From Clostridia bacterium (lineage in GTDB: Bacteria > Bacillota > Clostridia > Oscillospirales > Acutalibacteraceae), in the NCBI GenBank assembly GCA_017406805.1, contig JAFQXU010000032.1, positions 20,290 to 84,289 of the forward strand: a stretch of DNA of 64,000 bases, read 5' to 3'. This document shows, piece by piece, positions 8,244 through 16,662 of this stretch. The notes under the pieces are model-generated. The model was not told the DNA's origin. It searched no databases and saw only the letters and a list, made by a program, of their open reading frames with translations. Position 1 is the first letter of the stretch; the number at the start of each line of letters is the position of its first letter. Position numbers and translations under genes: made by a program.

Positions 8244-8643
8244 ATTAACACCTCATAAATTTTAAAATTTTTTACGCAATCATCTTCGCCCGGCGCATGT
8301 TTCAAAGTTATGTACCACGAATTTTACTTAAATTTATATTTTTCTATAAAATTAAGCACCCTTCGTAAATATTCCCTCCTTTTTACAATATTTACGCCTT
8401 GCTGTGATTACATTTATCAATAATACATAGTTTTTAAAAAATATGCAAGCATTTTTGACGGATTTTTCAAAATTTAATCAAAATATTAGCCCGAGATTGA
8501 ACCGAATCAACCATTTTTATATATTTTTTTAACATTTATTGCCGATTTTTTAAAAAAATATTGGCGTTTTTTCGCATATGCATGGCATTTCTTGATGATT
8601 TATGATATAATTTAGAAAAACAAGTTTAATTTTAGGAGTTTTT
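8244..8643. other. Divergent intergenic region with structured leader
   Basis: No gene is evident. It carries the start regions of the secreted-protein gene (minus) and nth (plus). A TATAAT at 8606-8611 with a poor -35 may serve nth. The minus-strand side holds a 10-bp inverted repeat at 8364-8396 and a GC-richer stretch CGCCCGGCGC near 8290 that could form another hairpin in the 5' UTR. I could not match it to a known riboswitch. Confidence 0.5.
8364..8396 (-). repeat. Inverted repeat with a ribosome-binding-like loop
   Basis: Perfect 10-bp arms CGTAAATATT (8364-8373) and AATATTTACG (8387-8396). On the minus strand the 13-nt loop contains AAAGGAGGG. It lies about 120 nt upstream of the secreted-protein start, either inside its leader RNA or at its promoter. 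Confidence 0.6.
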
Positions 8644-9282
8644 ATGAATAAAATTGAAAAATGCAACGAAATTATTAAAATTTTTAAAAAAATTTACCCA
8701 GACCCACGCTGCACGCTTAATTACGGGAGCGCTTTTGAGCTGCTCGTCAGCACACGCCTTGCCGCGCAGTGCACCGATAAGCGAGTAAACATGACCACGC
8801 CGAAACTTTTTGCCAAATACCCCGATGTTTACGCTATGGCGGCGGCGAATTTGGAGAGCGTGGAGGAAATCATCAAACCCTGCGGCTTTTTCAAAACCAA
8901 AGCGAGGGATATTGTGAGCCTTTCTAAAAAAATCGTGGAAAACTTTGGCGGAAATGTCCCCGGAAGCATGGAGGAGCTGACTTCTTTGCCGGGAATTGGC
9001 AGAAAAACCGCGAATGTAATTTTAGCGGAGATTTTTCACAAGCCGGCAATCGTAGTGGACACACATTTTATGCGAATTACCCGCAGACTTGGCTTTCACA
9101 ACCTAAAAGACGCAACTAAAATTGAATTTTTAATGAAGAAAATCGTCCCCGAAAGCGAATCGGCAAATTTTTCGCACAGACTCGTTGCCCACGGGCGAGA
9201 AATTTGCAAGGCTATAAACCCGAAATGCGATTTATGCGGGATTAAAAACTTTTGCGAAAAATATAAAAAAGACAGCCGATAA
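8644..9282 (+). CDS. nth: Endonuclease III (DNA glycosylase/AP lyase)
   Basis: Base-excision repair glycosylase for oxidised pyrimidines. 212 residues. The helix-hairpin-helix LPGIGRKTA is at 115-123 with catalytic Lys121; catalytic Asp139 is in VVDTHFMR. Cysteines 188, 195, 198 and 204 follow the C-x6-C-x2-C-x5-C iron-sulfur pattern. RBS TAGGAG. By eye its middle part is much richer in G and C than any neighbour (many GCG, GCC, CTG, CTC and AGC codons), which hints at recent acquisition or unusual selection. It converges on comF with no gap between the stop codons. Confidence 0.95.
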   Translation: MNKIEKCNEIIKIFKKIYPDPRCTLNYGSAFELLVSTRLAAQCTDKRVNMTTPKLFAKYPDVYAMAAANLESVEEIIKPCGFFKTKARDIVSLSKKIVENFGGNVPGSMEELTSLPGIGRKTANVILAEIFHKPAIVVDTHFMRITRRLGFHNLKDATKIEFLMKKIVPESESANFSHRLVAHGREICKAINPKCDLCGIKNFCEKYKKDSR

Positions 9283-9293
9283 TTAGCTGTCTT
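9269..9293. terminator. Bidirectional terminator inside the nth and comF 3' ends
   Basis: AAGACAGC (9269-9276) pairs with GCTGTCTT (9286-9293). The hairpin is built from the last codons of both convergent genes, with A-run before and pyrimidines after, so it can act on both strands. Confidence 0.65.
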
Positions 9294-9927
9294 CCATTGT
9301 AATCGCCGCACAATAAACCGTTTTTGCTCCGGCGGTCATTAACGTTTTGGCGCATTCTTTAAGAGTATTACCCGTAGTACAAACATCGTCAATTAAAAGA
9401 ATATTTTTCCCTTTTATGTCGTTTTTGTTTATTACATTATATACATTTAAAATGTTTTGTTCCCTTTCGTTTCTTTCAAGGTTATGTTGTTCTGCATTGT
9501 CAGCCATCTTTTCAATTGTACTTTTTAAAGGTACGTTTATTATTTTGCTTATTTTTTCAGATAAAATTTCGCTTTGGTCAAACTTTCTTTTTATTTTTCT
9601 GCTGCTTGAAATCGGTACGAAAGTTACAAGATCTAAATTCGAATAATATTTATTTATCGTTTGCGACATCATGTAAGCAAAAAATGCAGCGTGCGACATT
9701 TTTCCTTTAAACTTGAATTTTAAAATTGAATTTCTAATTAACCCTTCATATTTAAAAGGCGCAATGCAATAAATAGATTTATTATTTATTTTAAACAGCT
9801 CTTTTTTCAAATTTAAATTTTTAATTTTCCCCATACAAGACTTACAAATTAACGAATTATACGACATTATGCAGTCGCAAACAGGGCATTTATTCGGAAA
9901 AATAAACGACAAAATCATATCTAACAT
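9283..9927 (-). CDS. comF: ComF family phosphoribosyltransferase-like protein
   Basis: Homologous to ComF, needed for natural DNA uptake in competent bacteria and related to amidophosphoribosyltransferases. 214 residues from the ATG preceded by AAAGGTG. An N-terminal zinc-ribbon-like set of cysteines (CPVC at 14-17, CKSC at 28-31) is followed by the phosphoribosyltransferase fold; the PRPP loop ILLIDDVCTTGNTL lies near the C-terminus. It follows the S41 protein by 11 bp at the end of the ftsE-ftsX-M23-S41-comF string. No other competence gene is present, so the name reflects family rather than proven uptake. Confidence 0.88.
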   Translation of the reverse strand: MLDMILSFIFPNKCPVCDCIMSYNSLICKSCMGKIKNLNLKKELFKINNKSIYCIAPFKYEGLIRNSILKFKFKGKMSHAAFFAYMMSQTINKYYSNLDLVTFVPISSSRKIKRKFDQSEILSEKISKIINVPLKSTIEKMADNAEQHNLERNEREQNILNVYNVINKNDIKGKNILLIDDVCTTGNTLKECAKTLMTAGAKTVYCAAITMEDS

Positions 9928-9938
9928 TTTATACACCT

Positions 9939-10874
9939 TTAGTTATTAAAATAATTTACCGCTTTCATTAATAGCTCATCGTTTTGGAAGTCAAGAGCGT
10001 GGTCGCTGAATAATTTTTCCTTTTCAGCAGAAAGTTTAATATATTCATTTGGCTCCACACCACTATTTAAAATAATATTTCCCGATTTTGTAACATAGTA
10101 TGCATCCGGAAACACCAAAACGAAATCTTCGGAAATAATAACCGCCTTTTCACGAACAGCGCTACCTTTTGTTTTGCAGCCTATTACCGCAGAATCTTCT
10201 TTGTCTTTAAAAGCAGAGGCTAAAACTTCGGCCGGGCCGGAAGTTTTTTCATTTACAAGCACTGCAACTCTAACTCCCAAATCTATATCCGACGAACAAA
10301 TAACGTCCTTTTCGCCTTTTTTATTCACAGCACTTACGATTTCTTTGTCATTTATTAAAAACTTCAGCACATTCATGGCCTCTGAGTAATCGCCATATTC
10401 ACAATTTCTTACGTCAATCACTAGTTTTTTTATTCCGTCAGACATTAATTTATTCAGCTTTTCTTTAAAAATACTGCTTGATGTGGAGCAAAAATTATCT
10501 ATTCTTATATAACCGACATCATTAATTTTGCTATCGTTAATACTTACTTTCCTATAAATCTGGTTTTTATTATATTCTTCATAATCTTTATTTGTAAAAA
10601 ACTTACAATTTTGAGAATCTACTCCATTTGCATATCCAACGCATATTTGCTCCAAAAGTTTATTTTCGTCAATCTCTCCCACAAAATCGTTTCTAATATT
10701 ATAATCCACATCGCTGAGAAGAGAATACATTTTATGCTTTTCATTATTATATGAAACAATATTATTAAATTTATTCATAGCCATTTTGTAGCCCACCGAA
10801 TACACAATTGCAGAAAAAATAAACAAAAACGCCAGCGCAAAAACAAGTGGAATTTTTTTATTTAATATTTTCAT
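9939..10874 (-). CDS. S41-family protease homologue, probably inactive
   Basis: 311 residues. N-terminal transmembrane anchor at about 8-28, then an extracytoplasmic part. The S41 core is recognisable: VGYIRIDNF near 120-128, LVIDVRNCEYGD near 151-162, VLVNEKTSGPAEVLASAFKD at 205-224 and IGCKTKGSA at 231-239. In active CtpB/Tsp proteases the catalytic Ser is in T-A-S-A-S-E and the Lys is 25 residues later; here those positions are Gly213 and Ser238, so the dyad appears lost. The PDZ domain is also missing. The gene follows the M23 hydrolase by 27 bp. The likely role is scaffold or regulator of the FtsEX-linked hydrolase (inference). Confidence 0.82.
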   Translation of the reverse strand: MKILNKKIPLVFALAFLFIFSAIVYSVGYKMAMNKFNNIVSYNNEKHKMYSLLSDVDYNIRNDFVGEIDENKLLEQICVGYANGVDSQNCKFFTNKDYEEYNKNQIYRKVSINDSKINDVGYIRIDNFCSTSSSIFKEKLNKLMSDGIKKLVIDVRNCEYGDYSEAMNVLKFLINDKEIVSAVNKKGEKDVICSSDIDLGVRVAVLVNEKTSGPAEVLASAFKDKEDSAVIGCKTKGSAVREKAVIISEDFVLVFPDAYYVTKSGNIILNSGVEPNEYIKLSAEKEKLFSDHALDFQNDELLMKAVNYFNN

Positions 10875-10901
10875 ATAATCAACACCTCTGAGAAAATAAC
10901 A

Positions 10902-12080
10902 CTAAACTATTTTGTGTGGATTTTGTCTTACACCATTAACACGATACTCAAAATGCAGATGCGGACCTGTTGAATGACCTGTGCTACCAACGTTACCTAT
11001 TGTCTGACCTTGTGAAACTTGTTGCCCCACAGACACAGCAACACTACTCATATGTGCATATAAAGTAGAAATTCCATTTCCGTGATCTATAACTACATAT
11101 TTACCATATCCTCCGCCACTTCCGGCAAATATAACCTTACCCGATGCAGATGCAACTATTTTTGCACCATAAACACCGGCGCCTGCTATATCTATCGCAC
11201 CATGCATATGTGAACGTTCCGACGTATCACTATAATCTGACGTTATTTTTGTATACCCCGGCAAAGGCCATATAAATTCGCCCTTGGATTTTGGAGCTTT
11301 TTCGCTATCATAATTACTTTGTTGATTTTTTTTATTTAGATTATCATAATATTTCTTAATCTGTGCATCAAGCGCTTTTATCTGCGCATCGTTTTGATCA
11401 ATTCTATCTTTTGCCTTTTTCTCTTCTCCTTGCAGTTCGCTCAATAATTTTTCGCTTTCATCGAATAAATTTTGTAATCCAGCACGATTTTTCTCCAATC
11501 CTTCTCTCTCGCGCTCTTGCTCAGACTTTGTTTTGATTATTTCTTTTTCTTTTTCTTCTATATCAATTAAATCACTTTTGAGTTCATCAATAAGTTTTTT
11601 TACATATTTACTTATAGACCTTGCAATATCTACTTTGTCAAGAAAATCTTCAAAATCTTTTGCGCCCAAAATAATATCTAACGTTGACGTATCGCCCGCT
11701 TTATAAATAGCAACCAAACTCTTTCTTAAAAGAACCACTTTTTGAGCCATTCTTTCTTTTATTTCGTTAATTTGATCTCTTAACGACAGTATTTCATTAT
11801 CCAGTGAATTTATGTAATCGTTTGAAATATCTATTTGATTTTTAACTATACTTATTTTTTTGTCTAGTGCATCTTTATTTTTAGCTTCTTTAGAAACCTC
11901 ATCACTAGCTTTTTTAAGCTGTTCTGCAAGCTCCTTTTTTTTCCTTTGGAGTTCTGCTTTTTTTGTTTCACTTTGTAATGAATTTATAACTGAAGGCCCA
12001 AAAAAATTACCAAAAAGTAAACTGCCAGATAAAATAGTTAAATATAATGATTTTAATATTTTTTTACCACGCAACAACAT
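10902..12080 (-). CDS. Coiled-coil M23 peptidoglycan endopeptidase (EnvC/PcsB-like, FtsEX partner)
   Basis: 392 residues from the ATG. A hydrophobic signal/anchor spans about 10-32. A long coiled coil (about 38-255, rich in K, E and L heptads) resembles the FtsX-interacting region of EnvC and PcsB. The C-terminal M23 domain (about 268-392) has zinc ligands His293 and Asp297 in HGAID, catalytic His343 in YAHMSS, and His376 in GPHLHFE. It overlaps the end of ftsX by 17 nt, so the ATP-driven FtsEX pair is very likely its activator in cell-wall splitting. All catalytic residues are present. Confidence 0.93.
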   Translation of the reverse strand: MLLRGKKILKSLYLTILSGSLLFGNFFGPSVINSLQSETKKAELQRKKKELAEQLKKASDEVSKEAKNKDALDKKISIVKNQIDISNDYINSLDNEILSLRDQINEIKERMAQKVVLLRKSLVAIYKAGDTSTLDIILGAKDFEDFLDKVDIARSISKYVKKLIDELKSDLIDIEEKEKEIIKTKSEQEREREGLEKNRAGLQNLFDESEKLLSELQGEEKKAKDRIDQNDAQIKALDAQIKKYYDNLNKKNQQSNYDSEKAPKSKGEFIWPLPGYTKITSDYSDTSERSHMHGAIDIAGAGVYGAKIVASASGKVIFAGSGGGYGKYVVIDHGNGISTLYAHMSSVAVSVGQQVSQGQTIGNVGSTGHSTGPHLHFEYRVNGVRQNPHKIV

Positions 12081-12966
12081 CACCGCCTTCTTTGGAAAGA
12101 TAACGTCTTATTGAAATAGAGCTTCCTATTACACCAAAGAACATGCCTGTGGCAACAAACCCCCCCATCACTCGCCAGAAGATGTTTTTAAAGCTCACTC
12201 CCACAAATGGTACTATTCCTTCAATTACTTCCCATAATACATTATAGACACTACCTAACACAAAAGTTGAAACAATAGCAGCAACAAGCCCAATAATTAT
12301 ACCCTCTATTAAAAATGGTGCTCTAATAAAACCGTTTGTTGCACCAACGGATTTCATTATGCTTATTTCGAATCTTCTGCTATGCATAGAAATACGAATT
12401 GTATTTGAAATTATAAAAAGCGACACCAATCCAAGCGAGCAGACCACTCCTATGCCGCCCCTTGCGATGGTTTTACTTAAATTAGAAAGTTTCTGTGCTG
12501 TTTCACTGCGGTCACCAACGGAATCTACTTCCGGAATTGATTTAATTTTATTAACTGTGCTTTCATAAAGTGAAAGATCCTTCATTGTAACATGAAAAGA
12601 CTCCGGAAAAGGGTTATCTTCTTCACAAACCGCATCATAAAGCGAACCTAAAACGTCTTTGTATTTTTCTGCAGCTTGTCCGCTTGAATAATATTCGCAT
12701 CCAATTACATTGTCTACATTTTCAATTTTTTTACCAACATTCATTGCCTGAGAAGGCGTTACTTCTTTATATAAAAACACAGTAATGCTATTGCGATTTT
12801 CTATTGATTTAAGCGCATGATTAACATTATAAGAAAACAGCACCGCACCGCCGGTGAGTATCATGCAGCAAATCATCACTAGCATAGAAGCCGCCGACAT
12901 TATTCTATTTACCCATATATTTTTAAATCCTTCTTTTATAAAGTAATTCAAAGAATTCATACTCAT
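12064..12966 (-). CDS. ftsX: Cell division ABC transporter permease-like FtsX
   Basis: Integral membrane half of FtsEX, which transmits ATP hydrolysis to a periplasmic or wall hydrolase instead of transporting. 300 residues. Short cytoplasmic N-terminus, first transmembrane helix at about 20-45, large extracellular loop to about 170, then a FtsX/MacB-type three-helix domain with RRFEISIMKSVGAT near 200. The start overlaps the ftsE stop by 4 nt (ATGA), showing tight coupling, and the 3' end overlaps the M23 gene. Confidence 0.95.
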   Translation of the reverse strand: MSMNSLNYFIKEGFKNIWVNRIMSAASMLVMICCMILTGGAVLFSYNVNHALKSIENRNSITVFLYKEVTPSQAMNVGKKIENVDNVIGCEYYSSGQAAEKYKDVLGSLYDAVCEEDNPFPESFHVTMKDLSLYESTVNKIKSIPEVDSVGDRSETAQKLSNLSKTIARGGIGVVCSLGLVSLFIISNTIRISMHSRRFEISIMKSVGATNGFIRAPFLIEGIIIGLVAAIVSTFVLGSVYNVLWEVIEGIVPFVGVSFKNIFWRVMGGFVATGMFFGVIGSSISIRRYLSKEGGDVVAW

Positions 12967-13646
12967 TGTTTTTCACCACTCAATTCACTATCTTTTGTTA
13001 ATTTCCCGTTTGATATTTCCACTATTCTAAACCCACTAAACTTTTTAACAATCGAAATATCATGTGTTACCATTATAATTGTTGTTCCACACTTATTAAT
13101 CTGGCTAAGAAGATCAACAAGTTCATATGAAAGGGACGGATCAATATTTCCCGTAGGCTCGTCCGCAATAATCATACTGGGGTTATTAACAAGCGCTCTG
13201 GCAAGGCCAACCCTTTGCTTTTCACCACCGGAAAGTTCGGAAACTTTTCTTCTTGCCTTACCACTTAATCCAACCAAGTTAAGCACGTACGGTACACGTT
13301 TTCTTATATCCCTGGCTCTTGCACCTATAACGTGCATGGCAAATGCAACATTTTCAAAAACCGTCATTTTTTCTATTACCCTAAAATCTTGGAACACAAT
13401 TCCCATTGTTCTGCGTAAATAAGGAATTTTTCTTTTTTTCATTTTACCTAAAGATACATCATTTATTAATATTTCACCTGATGTTGGTTCTTCTTCTTTT
13501 GTTAAAAGCTTTAAAAATGTACTTTTTCCAGAGCCTGATGGCCCTACCACAAATACGAATTCACCGTCAGAAATATTTAAATTCAAATGATCAAGCGCTT
13601 TAATATCTTGCGCGTATTCTTTTGTAACATCTTTAAATTCTATCAT
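12963..13646 (-). CDS. ftsE: Cell division ATP-binding protein FtsE
   Basis: Cytosolic ATPase of FtsEX. 227 residues, normal length. Walker A GPSGSGKST is at 35-43; Q-loop in VFQDFRV; ABC signature LSGGE followed by KQRVGLARAL; Walker B MIIADEPTGNID; switch His in VTHD. First gene of the ftsE-ftsX-M23-S41-comF cluster. The start is preceded by AGGGTGTGATTTTTGTATT, a weak and distant ribosome site. Confidence 0.96.
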   Translation of the reverse strand: MIEFKDVTKEYAQDIKALDHLNLNISDGEFVFVVGPSGSGKSTFLKLLTKEEEPTSGEILINDVSLGKMKKRKIPYLRRTMGIVFQDFRVIEKMTVFENVAFAMHVIGARARDIRKRVPYVLNLVGLSGKARRKVSELSGGEKQRVGLARALVNNPSMIIADEPTGNIDPSLSYELVDLLSQINKCGTTIIMVTHDISIVKKFSGFRIVEISNGKLTKDSELSGEKQ

Positions 13647-13676
13647 AATACAAAAATCACACCCTAAAAATTATTA

Positions 13677-13708
13677 ATGTGCTGCCCGAAAAAATTAAGG
13701 CAACACAT
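13677..13708 (-). terminator. Probable terminator of the PucR-type regulator
   Basis: ATGTGCTGCC (13677-13686) pairs with GGCAACACAT (13699-13708) at nine of ten positions. On the minus strand the stem is followed by TTAATAATTTTT. It separates the regulator gene from ftsE. Confidence 0.5.
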
Positions 13709-13800
13709 AGATTAATAACATTAATTTTAAGCTATAAATTAAAATTTAATATTTTGCCCTATATAAAATTTTTAAATTTAGCAAATCGAACTACTTAATT

Positions 13801-14886
13801 TTAAAATTTAACAGGATTGGACAGCAAATATTTTTTTACCATTAAAGCTACTTTAAATACGATTGCATCTTCGAATTCTCTAAGATCCAAGCCGGTGATT
13901 TTTTTGATTTTTTCAAGTCTATAAACAAGTGTATTTCTGTGAACAAAAAGTTTTCTGGAAGTTTCGGAAACATTCAAGCTGTTTTCAAAGAATTTTTGAA
14001 TTGTGAAAAGCGTTTCGTGATCCATGGAAGTTACGGAACCTTTTTTAAATACTTCTTTTAAGAAAGTTTCGCAAAGTGTGGTCGGAAGCTGATAGACAAG
14101 ACGGGCAATTCCCAAGTGATCGTATGTAATAACATTTTTTTCTGTGTCAAAAACTTTTCCGACTTCAATTGAAACTTGGGCTTCTTTAAATGATCTTGCA
14201 AGTTCTCTGATTCCGCTAACAGCAGTACCAACACCCACCACAGCGTGTGTATAATATTCGCCCGAGAGTGTGTCCACTATCGACGCAGCCAGTTTTTCCA
14301 AAGATTTTGGATCTGTATCTTTCTTTATTTCTTTTACAAGAGCAATATCGTTTTCATTAATGCTGATTACGAAATCCTTTGTTTTATCCGGGAATAACCC
14401 TTGAACAACGTCAAACGGAGAAGCGTCTGATTTTGAAGTTACTTTTACAATCATGCAAACGCGGTTTACATCACAGTTGAATTTCATTTCGCGGGCTTTA
14501 AGATAAATATCCCCCGGCAAAACGTTATCTAAAAGAACATTTTTTATAAAGTTTACTTTGTCGTATTTTTCATCATTTTGTTGTTTTACACTATTCATAG
14601 CAACAGACAAAAGCACTGCATCTCTACTTGCAGCTTCGTCCACACCTGTTACAAAAACTGCAAACTCAGGGTGTGAAGGATTTCCAAAAGCCTTGAATGT
14701 GTATCCGTTTGAAACAAATGTTTCGCCGGAAATCATCATATCTGAATTCACAGAGCTAATGTTTTCACCAATTTTTGACGGATCATTACACGCAATTATC
14801 ATTGACGAATCATCAATAACTCCCATAGTTCCTTTCATAACATCTGCTGTTTGTCTTATTATGCTTTGAAATAATCTGTTAGACAT
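13801..14886 (-). CDS. PucR/CdaR-type transcriptional regulator
   Basis: 361 residues; the ATG at 14886 is preceded by AGGAGAG at a good distance. The N-terminal 110 residues look like a ligand-sensing domain (GVIDDSSMIIACNDPSKIGE). A middle region resembles the GGDEF-derived CdaR domain (VVGVGTAVSGIRELARSFKEA). The C-terminal PucR helix-turn-helix is clear: LNVSETSRKLFVHRNTLVYR then LEKIKKITGLDL near 310-345. Such proteins usually control sugar-diacid or purine use, but no such genes are adjacent, so the target is unknown. It stands alone between ftsE and ftsL. Confidence 0.85.
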   Translation of the reverse strand: MSNRLFQSIIRQTADVMKGTMGVIDDSSMIIACNDPSKIGENISSVNSDMMISGETFVSNGYTFKAFGNPSHPEFAVFVTGVDEAASRDAVLLSVAMNSVKQQNDEKYDKVNFIKNVLLDNVLPGDIYLKAREMKFNCDVNRVCMIVKVTSKSDASPFDVVQGLFPDKTKDFVISINENDIALVKEIKKDTDPKSLEKLAASIVDTLSGEYYTHAVVGVGTAVSGIRELARSFKEAQVSIEVGKVFDTEKNVITYDHLGIARLVYQLPTTLCETFLKEVFKKGSVTSMDHETLFTIQKFFENSLNVSETSRKLFVHRNTLVYRLEKIKKITGLDLREFEDAIVFKVALMVKKYLLSNPVKF

Positions 14887-15164
14887 AATCAATCTCTCCT
14901 ACTCTCTTAAATATTAAAATTAAAGCATTTTTTAATTTGTAAATGTAAAAAAATAATGTATTCTTTTATCAATTATATACAATTAATAAAAGTTTTGCAA
15001 CCTTATAATTATTTTCACATTAAAAATTACGTTTTGCACACTTATAAAATATTCTCTTTTACTTTATAGTAAAACTGTACAAAAAATATTTCTTTTTATG
15101 TGCTACAAAACAAATATACTCGCCATAATGACGAGTAATTATAATATAAATTATTTATATTTAT

Positions 15165-15548
15165 CTATTTTACCGCTGCTAAATCTTCCCCTGCAATTTT
15201 TACTATTTCTACTCTTGCATTTTCTAAATCTTTATAATTTTGAGCTGCTTTTAAACTTTCACTTTTTAAAAGCAAGGCTGTATTTTCGCTTTGAATTTGG
15301 TCAAGCTCTTTGGAAGCTTTTGAAACTTTATCTATAGATTCCGCAAGCTTAGACTGCTCAGAAATAAAAAGGAAACCGCATCCTGCCGACAACAAAAAAA
15401 CCGAAAAAACAGAACCCATAAGCATTTTTAGGGCTTTATTTTTCTGATTTTTTCTTTGCGACTTACCGGGAAGTTTAAGAACCTTTCCTTTGCCATGCTG
15501 TTCTTTTCTCAGTGGAGCAAAATCATAAGCTGCATTCCTGTTATACAT
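15165..15548 (-). CDS. ftsL: FtsL-like cell division protein
   Basis: 127 residues from the ATG with GGAGATG upstream. Basic cytoplasmic N-terminus rich in K, R and Q, one transmembrane helix at about 42-62, then an extracellular coiled coil (about 66-115). Size, topology and position directly behind rsmH match FtsL of the FtsLBQ divisome complex, which diverges so much that sequence alone cannot prove it. The rest of the usual dcw cluster (ftsI, mraY, murD) does not follow; the next gene is the PucR regulator. Confidence 0.75.
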   Translation of the reverse strand: MYNRNAAYDFAPLRKEQHGKGKVLKLPGKSQRKNQKNKALKMLMGSVFSVFLLSAGCGFLFISEQSKLAESIDKVSKASKELDQIQSENTALLLKSESLKAAQNYKDLENARVEIVKIAGEDLAAVK

Positions 15549-15572
15549 CAATTCAACATCTCCATAAATTCC

Positions 15573-16502
15573 TTAAATTTTTTCACAAACCCTAAGCTTT
15601 GCACTTCTTGACCTTGTATTTTCCTCGGTTTCTTTTGCTGAAGGTTTAATTGCTTTTTTTGTTATCATTTGTGCGCTCGGCGTTTTTCCGCAAGTACAAA
15701 TTGGAAAATCCGGCGGGCAAATACACCCTTTACACCAATTTTGCATTTTCTTTTTTACAATTTTATCTTCAAGAGAATGGAAAGTTATTGCTACAATTCT
15801 TCCGCCCTTTTTTAGGACTTTAAACGCATCTTCCAAACTTACTTTTAAATTTTCAAGCTCATTATTAACATAAATTCTTATTGCTTGAAATGTCCTTCTT
15901 GCCGGATTGCCGCCTTCTCTACGTGAAAACGACGGTATGGCGTTTTTCACTATTTCTGCAAGTTCGGTGGTCGTTTGGATTAATTTCTTTTCCCTTGCTT
16001 TTACTATTTTAAATGCTATTTTTGATGCGTATCTTTCTTCACCATATTCACTTATTATTTTTTTAAGCTCGCTTTGATCGAAAAAATTCACAACATCGTA
16101 TGCAGACTGACCTTGCTTACTCATTCTCATATCAAGCGGCGCTTCTTTTTTGTAGGAAAATCCTCTATCTGCGGTATCAAGCTGATATGAAGAAACTCCT
16201 AAATCAAAAACGACTCCATCTACACCATCAAAACCTAAACTATGTACAATGTTATAAATATTGGAAAAATTATCATTCACTATTTCAACATTTTTGAATT
16301 CTTTTAATTTTTCTTTACACGCCAAAATTGCGTCAGGGTCTTGATCAATGCAAATAAGTTTGCCATTTTTAGAAAGATTTGATGCAACTTTATAAGATAA
16401 TCCGCCGCCACCCGCAGTAGCATCAACATAAACCCCATTCGGGTTAATATTAAGTAAATCTACTGTTTCGTTTATAAGTACGGTTTTATGATTAAATTCC
16501 AA
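15573..16502 (-). CDS. rsmH: 16S rRNA (cytosine(1402)-N(4))-methyltransferase
   Basis: Methylates N4 of C1402 in the 30S decoding centre, using S-adenosylmethionine. 309 residues, full length. FNHKTVLINETVDLL at the start, SAM motif VDATAGGGG at about 26-34, GVVFDLGVSSYQLD, PLDMRM and RIVAITFHSLEDKIVK are all diagnostic. It precedes ftsL by 21 bp in the minus direction. mraZ, the usual upstream neighbour, is absent; the 160 bp upstream contain no gene. Confidence 0.97.
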   Translation of the reverse strand: MEFNHKTVLINETVDLLNINPNGVYVDATAGGGGLSYKVASNLSKNGKLICIDQDPDAILACKEKLKEFKNVEIVNDNFSNIYNIVHSLGFDGVDGVVFDLGVSSYQLDTADRGFSYKKEAPLDMRMSKQGQSAYDVVNFFDQSELKKIISEYGEERYASKIAFKIVKAREKKLIQTTTELAEIVKNAIPSFSRREGGNPARRTFQAIRIYVNNELENLKVSLEDAFKVLKKGGRIVAITFHSLEDKIVKKKMQNWCKGCICPPDFPICTCGKTPSAQMITKKAIKPSAKETEENTRSRSAKLRVCEKI

Positions 16503-16662
16503 AGTTACATTCCTTCTTTTAATAGTAGCACGATTAATGACACCACTACATTTTATTATGCTACAACGATCTTATTTGAAAATCAACACCCAAATTATGA
16601 CATTATAAAATTTTGGGCAATTGCATATTTTTAAGCTTTAATTTATATTATTTTTGTCATTA

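Noticed and set aside
8260-8420. Known riboswitch in the leader of the secreted-protein gene
   Set aside because: Compared by eye with c-di-GMP and other common classes; the conserved cores are not there.
15119-15137. Short ACTCG/CGAGT hairpin behind ftsL
   Set aside because: Only five base pairs and no T-run; too weak for a terminator call.
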